A stretch of 11,629 nt of DNA from an uncultured Clostridia bacterium (GTDB taxonomy: Bacteria; Bacillota; Clostridia; Oscillospirales; CAG-272), in the NCBI GenBank assembly GCA_947652805.1, contig CANTEM010000023.1, positions 1 through 11,629 on the forward strand, in the 5' to 3' direction. How positions within the stretch are numbered: the stretch's first letter is position 1; every line of letters begins with the position of its first letter. The notes beneath the pieces were generated by a model. It did no database searches. It was not told the DNA's origin and saw only the letters and a list, made by a program, of their open reading frames with translations. Positions 5,860 through 11,629 of the stretch are shown here, one piece after another. The translations under genes were made by a program, and so were the position numbers.

Positions 5860-7401
5860 ATGGACAAACCGGGACTTTTGAAAAGCGGGGAGGCGATTTT
5901 GTATTCCTCTCAATATGATTTGCCCGTCACCGGAGAGGGCGGCGGAGAGTACACTATGCCGGACTATTATCCGGAAATTCGGCGGTTGGTGAGCGTCAGC
6001 GCAAGAGCGCTGCCGGATTCCAAATTTCTTTCCGGGAATTTGCTGGAATTTGGAGGAACCATTGCTTTTTCCATTTTGTATATCGGAGACGATGGTAGTC
6101 TTGTATGTGTGCCCTACGCCTGCGAATACAGCGGCAACAGCCAGCTTCCCTCCGAACCCCAGGGGGGCGGCGCTGCTATTCACGTGGAGACAGTAGCGGA
6201 GGCGCCCCAGTGCAGAGTTCTTGCACCCCGCAGTGTATCTCTGAAAACAAGGTTGCGCACCCGTATTATGGCGGATGAGGCAAACGTATATTCCTGCCGT
6301 GCCGCAGATACGGACGGAGAGCGGGCGAACGGAGAAGACATCGCCACATTGGAAATGCTCCCGGATGTGATCCACACAGTCAAGCGGGGATATACAACTG
6401 CTACAGGTTCCGTATCCGGAGAACTGCGGGAGCGGGCGGGAACAAAGCCGATTTCCTGTGACGGAACAGTAAATATTACAGATGCGGCTTCCAAAAAAGA
6501 TGCGGTGCAGGTGAAAGGGGATATCTGTATTCATTGTCTTGCCCTTGCGCCGGACGGACTGTATACTGTTTTGCGGGGATGCATTCCTTTTGAAGAAATG
6601 ATGCCTGCGGAGGGCGCGGAAGAAGGAGATGCGGTAGCAGCTTGGGGACGGGTTGCGTCCGTTTCTGTTCAGGCGGATGAGGAAACCGGTATCATTCATG
6701 TGGATGCGGAGTACGATCTTAACGCATTGTGGTCCAGAACCTTAGATGTGCCTGTAACGAAAGACATATATTCTACAGAATATGATCTGGAAGCCAAGCA
6801 CAGTGATTACAGTGTGCTGAGCCAACTGTGCTGCGGAAACGGTGCGCTGAGTCTGAATGGAAGCAGTCAGCGGCAGTCGGCAGCGGGTGCGGGTGACTAT
6901 TTGATTGATATTTGTGCACAGCCAATGATAGAAAAGGTAGAATGCAAGGATCATAAATTGCTGTTCAGCGGAAATTGTAGCGTGAAGGCACTGATCGCAT
7001 CAGAAGGAGATGTGGTCAGCGAGGAATTTACACTTCCTATTAAATATGAAATGCGCTCTCAGGAGGAAGCGGCACCGTCGGATATGGTATGGCAGACGAT
7101 CTGCAATGTAACAGACACATCCGGCAGACTGGACGGAAATCAGGTACATGCTGCGGTGGAGCTTTCTATCGCTGCCCATGCGGTAAAGAAAACCCAATGC
7201 AGTCCTGTAACCGAGGCGATTTTAGACAGGTATGCAAAACGGGATGCAGATGCGTCCTGTATACGAATCTGTTTTCCGCAGTCGGGCCAGCTGGTTTGGG
7301 ATATAGCTAAGCGGTGCAGCGCCAACGGAGCAGAGGTGGAACGAATCAACAAGACAAAGCGGGATGCGGTATGTGATGGAAAACCGTTAATTATAAAATA
7401 A
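5860..7401 (+). CDS. sipL: SipL-like spore morphogenesis protein (DUF3794/SPOCS repeats, LysM)
   Basis: A 513-residue protein made of DUF3794 (SPOCS) type modules and a C-terminal LysM-like domain (466-513, core FPQSGQLVWDIAKR). In Clostridioides difficile, SipL has this layout and about this length; it binds SpoIVA through its LysM domain and is needed for spore coat assembly around the forespore. Module 1 spans roughly 10-130 (YDLPVTGEGGGEYTMPDYYP near its start), module 2 roughly 160-300, module 3 roughly 320-420; these borders are my estimates. No signal peptide or membrane segment is present, as expected for a mother-cell cytoplasmic protein. The start is the ATG at 5860, 8 bases after CGGAGG; an in-frame TTG at 5854 is too close to it. 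The LysM domain is divergent, with Ser in place of the Gly-Asp usually seen before the Thr-Leu-Trp core. Other DUF3794 paralogues exist in clostridia, so the sipL name is likely rather than certain. Confidence 0.83.
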   Translation: MDKPGLLKSGEAILYSSQYDLPVTGEGGGEYTMPDYYPEIRRLVSVSARALPDSKFLSGNLLEFGGTIAFSILYIGDDGSLVCVPYACEYSGNSQLPSEPQGGGAAIHVETVAEAPQCRVLAPRSVSLKTRLRTRIMADEANVYSCRAADTDGERANGEDIATLEMLPDVIHTVKRGYTTATGSVSGELRERAGTKPISCDGTVNITDAASKKDAVQVKGDICIHCLALAPDGLYTVLRGCIPFEEMMPAEGAEEGDAVAAWGRVASVSVQADEETGIIHVDAEYDLNALWSRTLDVPVTKDIYSTEYDLEAKHSDYSVLSQLCCGNGALSLNGSSQRQSAAGAGDYLIDICAQPMIEKVECKDHKLLFSGNCSVKALIASEGDVVSEEFTLPIKYEMRSQEEAAPSDMVWQTICNVTDTSGRLDGNQVHAAVELSIAAHAVKKTQCSPVTEAILDRYAKRDADASCIRICFPQSGQLVWDIAKRCSANGAEVERINKTKRDAVCDGKPLIIK

Positions 7402-7407
7402 AATACT

Positions 7408-7438
7408 AAAAACAGCGCCCCGTTGGGGCGCTGTTTTT
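7408..7438 (+). terminator. Rho-independent terminator of the SipL-like gene
   Basis: ACAGCGCCCC (7412-7421), loop GTT and GGGGCGCTGT (7425-7434) form a 10-bp GC-rich stem. Flanking A and T runs extend it to about 14 bp and supply the T tract. It starts within 10 bases of the stop codon. Confidence 0.93.
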
Positions 7439-7458
7439 ATGTTGGCATAGCGTACCCT

Positions 7459-7702
7459 CCAGCTGGAGCTGCGTAGCAGATCTATGGTGCTGTCGCGCAG
7501 CGTATCCCTTAAAAGGCTCCCTTGTGTTAAGGGAGCTGTCGCATAAGCGACTGAGGGATTGTTTCCTGTCAATTTGCAGGATTTCTAAATCGGCAGAACG
7601 TGCAGACAATCCCCCCCGCGTTTTGCTGCGCAAAACCCACCCCCCTTTACACAAGGGAGCCTTTTAGGGGTGCGTTACGCAGCTCCAGCTGGGGGGAGCC
7701 TT
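7459..7702. repeat. Nested palindromic repeat, copy B (MITE-like, TA-flanked core)
   Basis: This occupies most of the 421-base gap between the SipL-like gene and the DUF5685 operon. A perfect 17-bp outer inverted repeat (7459-7475 with 7676-7692) surrounds a core at 7512-7664. The core ends are a 16-bp perfect inverted repeat (7512-7527 with 7649-7664) and are flanked on both sides by TA (7510-7511 and 7665-7666), as a target-site duplication would be. Hairpins inside lie at 7516-7536, 7538-7551 and 7620-7636, with a less regular one at the right end. GGGATTGT (7555-7562) faces ACAATCCC (7606-7613). The layout repeats copy A at 2461-2721. There is no coding capacity for a transposase, so if mobile it depends on an enzyme elsewhere. 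From 7703 to 7765 I see nothing. Confidence 0.82.
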
Positions 7703-7765
7703 AGGCATGGGACAGCTTGCAATGCCGAATAAGAACATATACGGAGAATATTCACAGAAAATTTA

Positions 7766-7794
7766 TTGTATTTTTCATAAAAGTGCGGTATGAT
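7766..7794 (+). promoter_or_regulatory. Promoter of the DUF5685 operon
   Basis: TTGTAT (7766-7771), a 17-base spacer and TATGAT (7789-7794), ending 28 bases before the ATG at 7823. This makes the three following genes a unit separate from the SipL-like gene, which already has its terminator upstream. Confidence 0.6.
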
Positions 7795-7822
7795 AATTTA
7801 TAAAAGCGGAAAGGAGCTGCGT

Positions 7823-8764
7823 ATGTTTGGATATGTCCGTCCTTATGTGCCGGATCTGCGGGTACGGGAGCATGAATTGTACCGGGCAGTCTACTGCGGA
7901 CTGTGTCAGTCTATGGGAAAACATACGGGCTGCGCTTCCAGCTTTACACTTAGCTATGATTTTGTTTTCCTTGCTGCCGTGCGTATTGTTTTGGAAGGAG
8001 TGCCGTACAGTGCGTGTCCCCGCCGATGCGGTGCACATCCCCTGAAAAAGCGGGCGATTCTTCAGGACAACACAGCTTTGGAGTACTGTGCCCGCGCCGC
8101 CGCTTTGCTGACGGAAGCAAAAATTGCAGATGATATACAGGATGCAAAGGGCGCGGCGCTTCGTTCCCGTATGGTTCATCCGGCGGCGAAAAGAATGTGC
8201 AGAAAGGCGTTTCCCGGGGGAGACAGCCCAAGGGATGCGATTTGGCAGGCGCTGGAACGGCTGCACGGCTTGGAGAGGGCGCAGTGTTCTTCTCTCGACG
8301 ATACTGCCGACTGCTTCGGCGTCCTTCTCTCCGATGTGTTTTCCTGGGGGCTGACCGGCGCAGCGCAGAAAATTGCCGCACAGATCGGGCTAACTGTTGG
8401 GCGGTTCGTTTATGTGCTGGATGCGGCGGATGACCGGGAACAGGATCAGAAATCCGGCAGCTATAATCCGCTGAATATTGCTCCGATTGATCCGGAGGCG
8501 CTGTCGGTAGCAGTTCGATTGGATTTATCCAAATTAGAGGCGGCGGTGAATTTGATGGATTTTACGGGACGCAGTGAATTGCAAGGGATCATAGAAAATA
8601 TTTTATATAAGGGTATGCCGCTGGAGGCGGATCGGGTGTTTCAGGGAAAACCCCGGGGATATAATGCAGTGAATCCTATGAAAACAAATACGGACGGGGC
8701 TATTGCCTCTGATCCGGAAAAGAATCAGAAATCAAATGAAGAAAGGCATGGTACAACCATATGA
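7823..8764 (+). CDS. DUF5685 family protein
   Basis: A 313-residue protein recognised by its start, MFGYVRPYVPDLRVREHE, and the CGLC motif typical of DUF5685, a clostridial family of unknown function. C25 and C28 (CGLC) together with C65 and C69 (CPRRC) could bind a metal. The rest is predicted largely helical. It carries two Asp-rich motifs: DDIQD (103-107) and LDAADDREQD (199-208) followed by SGSYNP (211-216). Their spacing and context recall the aspartate motifs of all-alpha isoprenoid synthases, but this is only a resemblance. The C-terminal 30 residues are polar and probably disordered. The ATG at 7823 is preferred because AAAGGAG ends 6 bases before it; an in-frame ATG at 7790 lies inside the -10 box. 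It is the first gene of a three-gene operon, and its stop overlaps the next start (ATGA). Confidence 0.8.
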   Translation: MFGYVRPYVPDLRVREHELYRAVYCGLCQSMGKHTGCASSFTLSYDFVFLAAVRIVLEGVPYSACPRRCGAHPLKKRAILQDNTALEYCARAAALLTEAKIADDIQDAKGAALRSRMVHPAAKRMCRKAFPGGDSPRDAIWQALERLHGLERAQCSSLDDTADCFGVLLSDVFSWGLTGAAQKIAAQIGLTVGRFVYVLDAADDREQDQKSGSYNPLNIAPIDPEALSVAVRLDLSKLEAAVNLMDFTGRSELQGIIENILYKGMPLEADRVFQGKPRGYNAVNPMKTNTDGAIASDPEKNQKSNEERHGTTI

Positions 8765-9378
8765 CAGATCCCTATAAGGTTCTCGGAGTTTCCAGAGAAG
8801 CGACAGATGATGAGATCAAAAAAGCATACAGGGAGCTTGCACGAAAGTACCATCCGGATAATTATACAGACACGAATCTTGCAGAGCTGGCTGAAGAAAA
8901 GATGAAAGAGATCAACGAAGCGTATGATCAGATTCAGTCGGAGCGTTCCGGAAAGGGCAGTGGTTCCGGGGCATATTCCGGTACCAATTACGGAAGCGGA
9001 ACGACCAGCGACAGCAGATATGTAGAAATCCGGAACCTGATCAATCAGCGCCGGTATTCTGAGGCGGAGCTTCGTTTGGATGCTATGTCCGTTGCAGACC
9101 GCAACGCGGAATGGAACTTTTTAAAAGGTTGTGTTCTGGCGCAGCGGGGACATTTTTACGATGCGCAGCGGTTTATTGAAACGGCTTGTTATATGGATCC
9201 GAACAATACGGAATATCACAATGTGCGGGCGCAGATGTCGAACCGTGCCGGCGGCTTTGGCGGGGCATACAACACCAGAAATACCGGCGATAATGATTTG
9301 TGTTCCATTTGTGCAACCCTTTGGTGTATGGATTCCTGCTGTGAATGTATGGGCGGAGACTGTATCCGCTGCTGCTGA
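8761..9378 (+). CDS. J-domain (DnaJ-like) protein with TPR-like region and Cys-rich tail
   Basis: A 205-residue co-chaperone-like protein. Residues 3-58 form a J domain with the HPD motif intact at 31-33, so it should stimulate an Hsp70 such as DnaK. A Gly/Ser-rich linker (62-84) leads to a TPR-like helical region (about 86-162; the unit at 116-149 fits the 34-residue pattern and ends DPNN). The last 25 residues (181-205) hold nine cysteines in CxxC, CC and CxC spacings, suggesting zinc, an iron-sulfur cluster or a lipid-modified/redox tail. It lacks the Gly/Phe region and central zinc-finger repeats of true DnaJ, so it is a specialised type III J protein. Its ATG overlaps the DUF5685 stop by 4 bases, with no well-placed ribosome binding site, so translation is probably coupled. 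Its client could be the DUF5685 protein or the membrane protein after it. Confidence 0.88.
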   Translation: MTDPYKVLGVSREATDDEIKKAYRELARKYHPDNYTDTNLAELAEEKMKEINEAYDQIQSERSGKGSGSGAYSGTNYGSGTTSDSRYVEIRNLINQRRYSEAELRLDAMSVADRNAEWNFLKGCVLAQRGHFYDAQRFIETACYMDPNNTEYHNVRAQMSNRAGGFGGAYNTRNTGDNDLCSICATLWCMDSCCECMGGDCIRCC

Positions 9379-9393
9379 ATGAAAGGCGGGTAT

Positions 9394-9933
9394 ATGGAAA
9401 ATCATACTTCCGGATCTGTGCAGACAAAGCGGCTTGCATTATGCGCCATTCTTTCCGGACTGAGTCTGGCGGTACTGTATGTTGGTGCGCTCAGCGGAAT
9501 TTTTGACTTATGCGCCGTGATTGTGGGCGCGCTGTGCACTGCGTTTACAGTGCTGGAAATCGGCGGGATTTATCCTTGGCTGACCGGAGCTGTAACAGGT
9601 GTTTTGTGTATATTGCTTCTGCCGGATAAATTTGTGGCGCTGGAATATATTGCGCTTGGCGGGCTGTATCCGATATTGAAATCGTTTTTGGAACGTCTTG
9701 GAAAGCTGCCGTCCTGGATCCTGAAGCTTGTATATTTTAATTGCGCGCTGACCGTGTGTGTTCTTATGTCGGCGTATGTACTCCACTCGGAGGAGTTTAC
9801 GTCTGCTGCGTGGTATATCATATACGGCGCCGGCAATGTGTTTTTTGTAATTTATGATGTGGCGCTCACTTCCTTTATTTCCATATATGTTCTGCGGCTG
9901 CGGAAACGGCTGAAAATCAAAGGACTAAAATAA
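9394..9933 (+). CDS. Small hydrophobic membrane protein, ECF S-component-like
   Basis: A 179-residue integral membrane protein with likely membrane segments near residues 13-31, 34-55, 60-77, 82-95, 107-130 and 138-168 and a basic C-terminal tail (KRLKIKGLK). The N-terminal KRLALCAILSGLSLAVLY resembles the first helix of ECF transporter substrate-binding (S) subunits and related DUF2232-like proteins, but I see no diagnostic motif, so its function is unknown. It begins just after the J-domain gene. An ATG at 9379 directly abuts the stop; the ATG at 9394 has AAAGG 7 bases upstream and is preferred. It is the last gene of the operon. No clear terminator follows; the 70 bases after the stop hold only a 5-bp palindrome. 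Confidence 0.72.
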   Translation: MENHTSGSVQTKRLALCAILSGLSLAVLYVGALSGIFDLCAVIVGALCTAFTVLEIGGIYPWLTGAVTGVLCILLLPDKFVALEYIALGGLYPILKSFLERLGKLPSWILKLVYFNCALTVCVLMSAYVLHSEEFTSAAWYIIYGAGNVFFVIYDVALTSFISIYVLRLRKRLKIKGLK

Positions 9934-10003
9934 GTGAAACACAGACCTGCTTTTCCTACAGAGGGATTTTTGTGCGCGAGTCGCGGGTTATTGTCGGAAA
10001 AAG

Positions 10004-10032
10004 TTGACTTGTAAATGAATTTTTGTTATAAT
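10004..10032 (+). promoter_or_regulatory. Sigma-A promoter of the split zinc-ribbon gene
   Basis: TTGACT (10004-10009), a 17-base spacer and a perfect TATAAT (10027-10032), ending 29 bases before the ATG at 10062. Confidence 0.82.
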
Positions 10033-10061
10033 ACAAAAAATTCACAAAAGGAGCCGTAAAT

Positions 10062-10580
10062 ATGGAAAATATGCAGGAAAATTTCCCCAGCGTTTATGAG
10101 CTGGCATGTCCGAAGTGTGCAGACAAAGACCTGAAAATTTTGGGTACCAAAGGATCTAAGGGAAAGGCTTTGGGTATTGGAATGGCATTTGGAGCAGTTG
10201 GCAATCTGGTGGCCAGTTCCATGTCTAAAGATGACTATACCTTGCAGCCGGTTAAATATAAATGCAAAGCTTGCGGGAAAAAATTTGATGCGCTGCCCCT
10301 AAGCGCAAAACCGGAGGAACTGCTTGACGCACCCTGTACGATTCATTTTACCCGGTTATCTTGCTTTGCCGGTATGGCGGTTTCTCAGAGTGTATATCTG
10401 AATGGAGTGAAGGTTGCATCTGTAGGAAATGGAAAGAGTGTGGAATTTCAGACTTTTGTAAAAAATAACACGATTTTCGTTACCGACCATAATGGCGTTG
10501 CATTTAAAGGCCGCTACAAATTTGAAGCACAGAGCGGCGGAACAGAGGAAATCCGCTTTAAGAAAAAATTTAATGCGTAA
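10062..10580 (+). CDS. Uncharacterised protein with split zinc ribbon and C-terminal beta domain
   Basis: A 172-residue protein of no family I can name. C16/C19 (CPKC) and C68/C71 (CKACGK) look like the two knuckles of one zinc ribbon, separated by an unusually long 48-residue insert. That insert holds a Gly/Ala-rich, moderately hydrophobic stretch (34-54, with GKALGIGMAFGAVGNLVASS), like the glycine-zipper segments that insert in or lie on membranes. From about residue 92 on, the pattern is of alternating beta strands with NGVKVASVGNGKSVEF (114-129), which resembles PEGA- or DUF2846-like small beta sandwiches; this is an inference from pattern only. The start is supported by AAAGGAG (10047-10053), 8 bases upstream. 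It has its own strong promoter and shares a downstream hairpin with degV, so it is a single-gene unit. Confidence 0.72.
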   Translation: MENMQENFPSVYELACPKCADKDLKILGTKGSKGKALGIGMAFGAVGNLVASSMSKDDYTLQPVKYKCKACGKKFDALPLSAKPEELLDAPCTIHFTRLSCFAGMAVSQSVYLNGVKVASVGNGKSVEFQTFVKNNTIFVTDHNGVAFKGRYKFEAQSGGTEEIRFKKKFNA

Positions 10581-10601
10581 TTTTTATATTTTTGGATAAA
10601 A

Positions 10602-10630
10602 GCCGGGCGATCCGAAAAGGATCGCCCGGC
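10602..10630. terminator. Bidirectional terminator between the zinc-ribbon and DegV genes
   Basis: A 12-bp perfect GC-rich stem (10602-10613 with 10619-10630) with loop GAAAA. On the minus strand it is followed by TTTTATCC, a fair U tract for the DegV gene. On the plus strand the tail is CTTATTTGTTT, weaker but usable. Confidence 0.85.
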
Positions 10631-10660
10631 CTTATTTGTTTCTATTGGGAACCCTCTGCG

Positions 10661-11554
10661 TCAATCCATCCGCTGGTCGCCCCAGAAGAACAGTGCAACG
10701 GTACCGGGACCGGTATGACTGCCAATCGTCGTACCCACGCTGTAGATTTGGACAGGTCCGCCCAGCATCGGAAACCGCTTTTCAATCAATTCAGCTACGG
10801 CTTTGGCGTCCTCTATGCACGCAGAATTGGAAATAAAGCATTTTCCATTGTAGCCCAGCCCACCCCGGACGTGCTCCTCCATCTTTTTTACGATTTCCTG
10901 AATGACGCTGCTTTTTCCCCGTATTTTATGCCGGGGAATCAGGCGACCACGGTTGTCCATATTGAGCAGAGGGCAAATTTTGAGCATGGTGCCGAACCAG
11001 CCGGCGGCCTTGGAAATCCGTCCGCCCTTCACATAAAATGTCAGATCGGTGGAGAAGAACCAGTGATGCAGTTCCAGCCGGTGATCCTGCGCCCACTGAT
11101 AGAGGGTGTCAATGTCCATACCCTCGTCCCGTAGATCTGCCAGACGGTCCATAAGCAGTCCGTACCCGGAGGATGCGCCAAGGGAATCTACGACATAGAT
11201 TTTCCGATTCGGATATTTTTCCTGTAATTCTCTCTGGGCATTGACGGCGGAGTTGTATACGCCGGATATGCCTGTGGAAAGGGTAACATGCAGAATATCC
11301 AGACCCTGCTCCAGAAACGGGGTGAAATATTCGATAAACTCATCTGCATTGATCTGGGAGGTTTTCGTTTCAGCGCCGTTTTCCATGGCTTTATAAAACG
11401 CGTCAAAGGAAAGGGATTTGCCGAGATCGTCGTCATATGCTTTTCCGTCCAGAAAATAGTGGAAGCAGATATAATGAATATCTCGCGCGGTGAAGTGTTC
11501 TTCGCTCAGATCTGCTGTGGAGCAACAGCTTAAAATATAGTCTGCCATAATCAT
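10661..11554 (-). CDS. DegV family fatty-acid-binding protein (FakB-like)
   Basis: A 297-residue DegV protein. Family members bind a fatty acid in a cleft between two alpha/beta domains and, as FakB, present it to the kinase FakA for phosphorylation and entry into phospholipid synthesis. Family features are the N-terminal ADYILSCCSTADL (4-16), KTSQ (64-67), HVTLSTGISGVYNSA (89-103) with its ligand-contacting Ser/Thr residues, TDLTFYVKGGRIS (169-181) and the C-terminal VGTTIGSHTGPGTVALFF (273-290). The length is normal. The ATG at 11554 has GAAAGG 6 bases upstream; an in-frame ATG at 11581 has no such site, and the one at 11548 is 12 bases from it. No fakA is in the window, as is common because bacteria carry several unlinked fakB copies. 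Its promoter is not evident and may lie beyond the right edge. Confidence 0.92.
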   Translation of the reverse strand: MIMADYILSCCSTADLSEEHFTARDIHYICFHYFLDGKAYDDDLGKSLSFDAFYKAMENGAETKTSQINADEFIEYFTPFLEQGLDILHVTLSTGISGVYNSAVNAQRELQEKYPNRKIYVVDSLGASSGYGLLMDRLADLRDEGMDIDTLYQWAQDHRLELHHWFFSTDLTFYVKGGRISKAAGWFGTMLKICPLLNMDNRGRLIPRHKIRGKSSVIQEIVKKMEEHVRGGLGYNGKCFISNSACIEDAKAVAELIEKRFPMLGGPVQIYSVGTTIGSHTGPGTVALFFWGDQRMD

Positions 11555-11629
11555 ACCGTACCTTTCTGTGGCTTTATGCAATCGGGCACAAAGCTTTGAT
11601 ATTCATATAAATTTTATATTTGCTGCATT

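Noticed and set aside
5737..6699. A 320-codon open frame on the minus strand over the SipL-like gene
   Set aside because: Composition is that of a shadow frame, it has no ribosome binding site, and the opposite strand codes for DUF3794 modules.
9934..10003. A terminator after the small membrane protein gene
   Set aside because: Only a 5-bp CGCGA/TCGCG palindrome is present, with no adjoining T tract.
10592..11134. A 180-codon open frame on the plus strand over the DegV gene
   Set aside because: It begins inside the terminator region and is antisense to a clear DegV protein.

Overview
The window looks like chromosomal DNA of a spore-forming, mid-GC member of the Clostridia, most likely an Oscillospiraceae/Ruminococcaceae-type anaerobe. 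The reasons are strong AGGAGG-type ribosome binding sites, near-consensus sigma-A promoters, a SipL-like spore morphogenesis protein, and families that are typical of clostridial genomes (DUF5685, DegV, an ACT-type aspartokinase, FkbM methyltransferase). This placement comes from gene content and base use only. There is no phage, plasmid, CRISPR, rRNA or tRNA signal.

Layout, left to right. Positions 1-793 (minus) hold a family 2 glycosyltransferase that runs off the left edge; it has its own near-consensus promoter. Facing away from it is a flavin reductase-like FMN protein (977-1582), then a multi-pass membrane protein (1674-2435) whose consensus promoter overlaps the flavin reductase stop codon. 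A nested palindromic repeat (2461-2721) separates it from a convergent FkbM-family methyltransferase (2739-3836, minus). A divergent HIT-family hydrolase (3939-4280) follows. It shares a bidirectional terminator with a convergent aspartokinase (4333-5661, minus).

Divergent from the aspartokinase is a 513-residue DUF3794/SPOCS plus LysM protein resembling SipL (5860-7401), closed by a strong terminator. A second nested repeat (7459-7702) follows. Then comes a tight three-gene operon (7823-9933): a DUF5685 protein with Asp-rich motifs, a J-domain protein with a TPR-like region and a nine-Cys tail, and a small hydrophobic membrane protein. A separately promoted split zinc-ribbon protein (10062-10580) and a convergent DegV/FakB-type fatty-acid-binding protein (10661-11554, minus) share another bidirectional hairpin at the right end.

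Most genes appear to be single transcription units with their own promoters. The clearest functional module is the DUF5685/J-domain/membrane operon, which has no established function. The two nested palindromic repeats, about 5 kb apart and of one family, are the most structured non-coding DNA. No obviously new defence or mobile system is present; the operon is the best candidate for undescribed biology.
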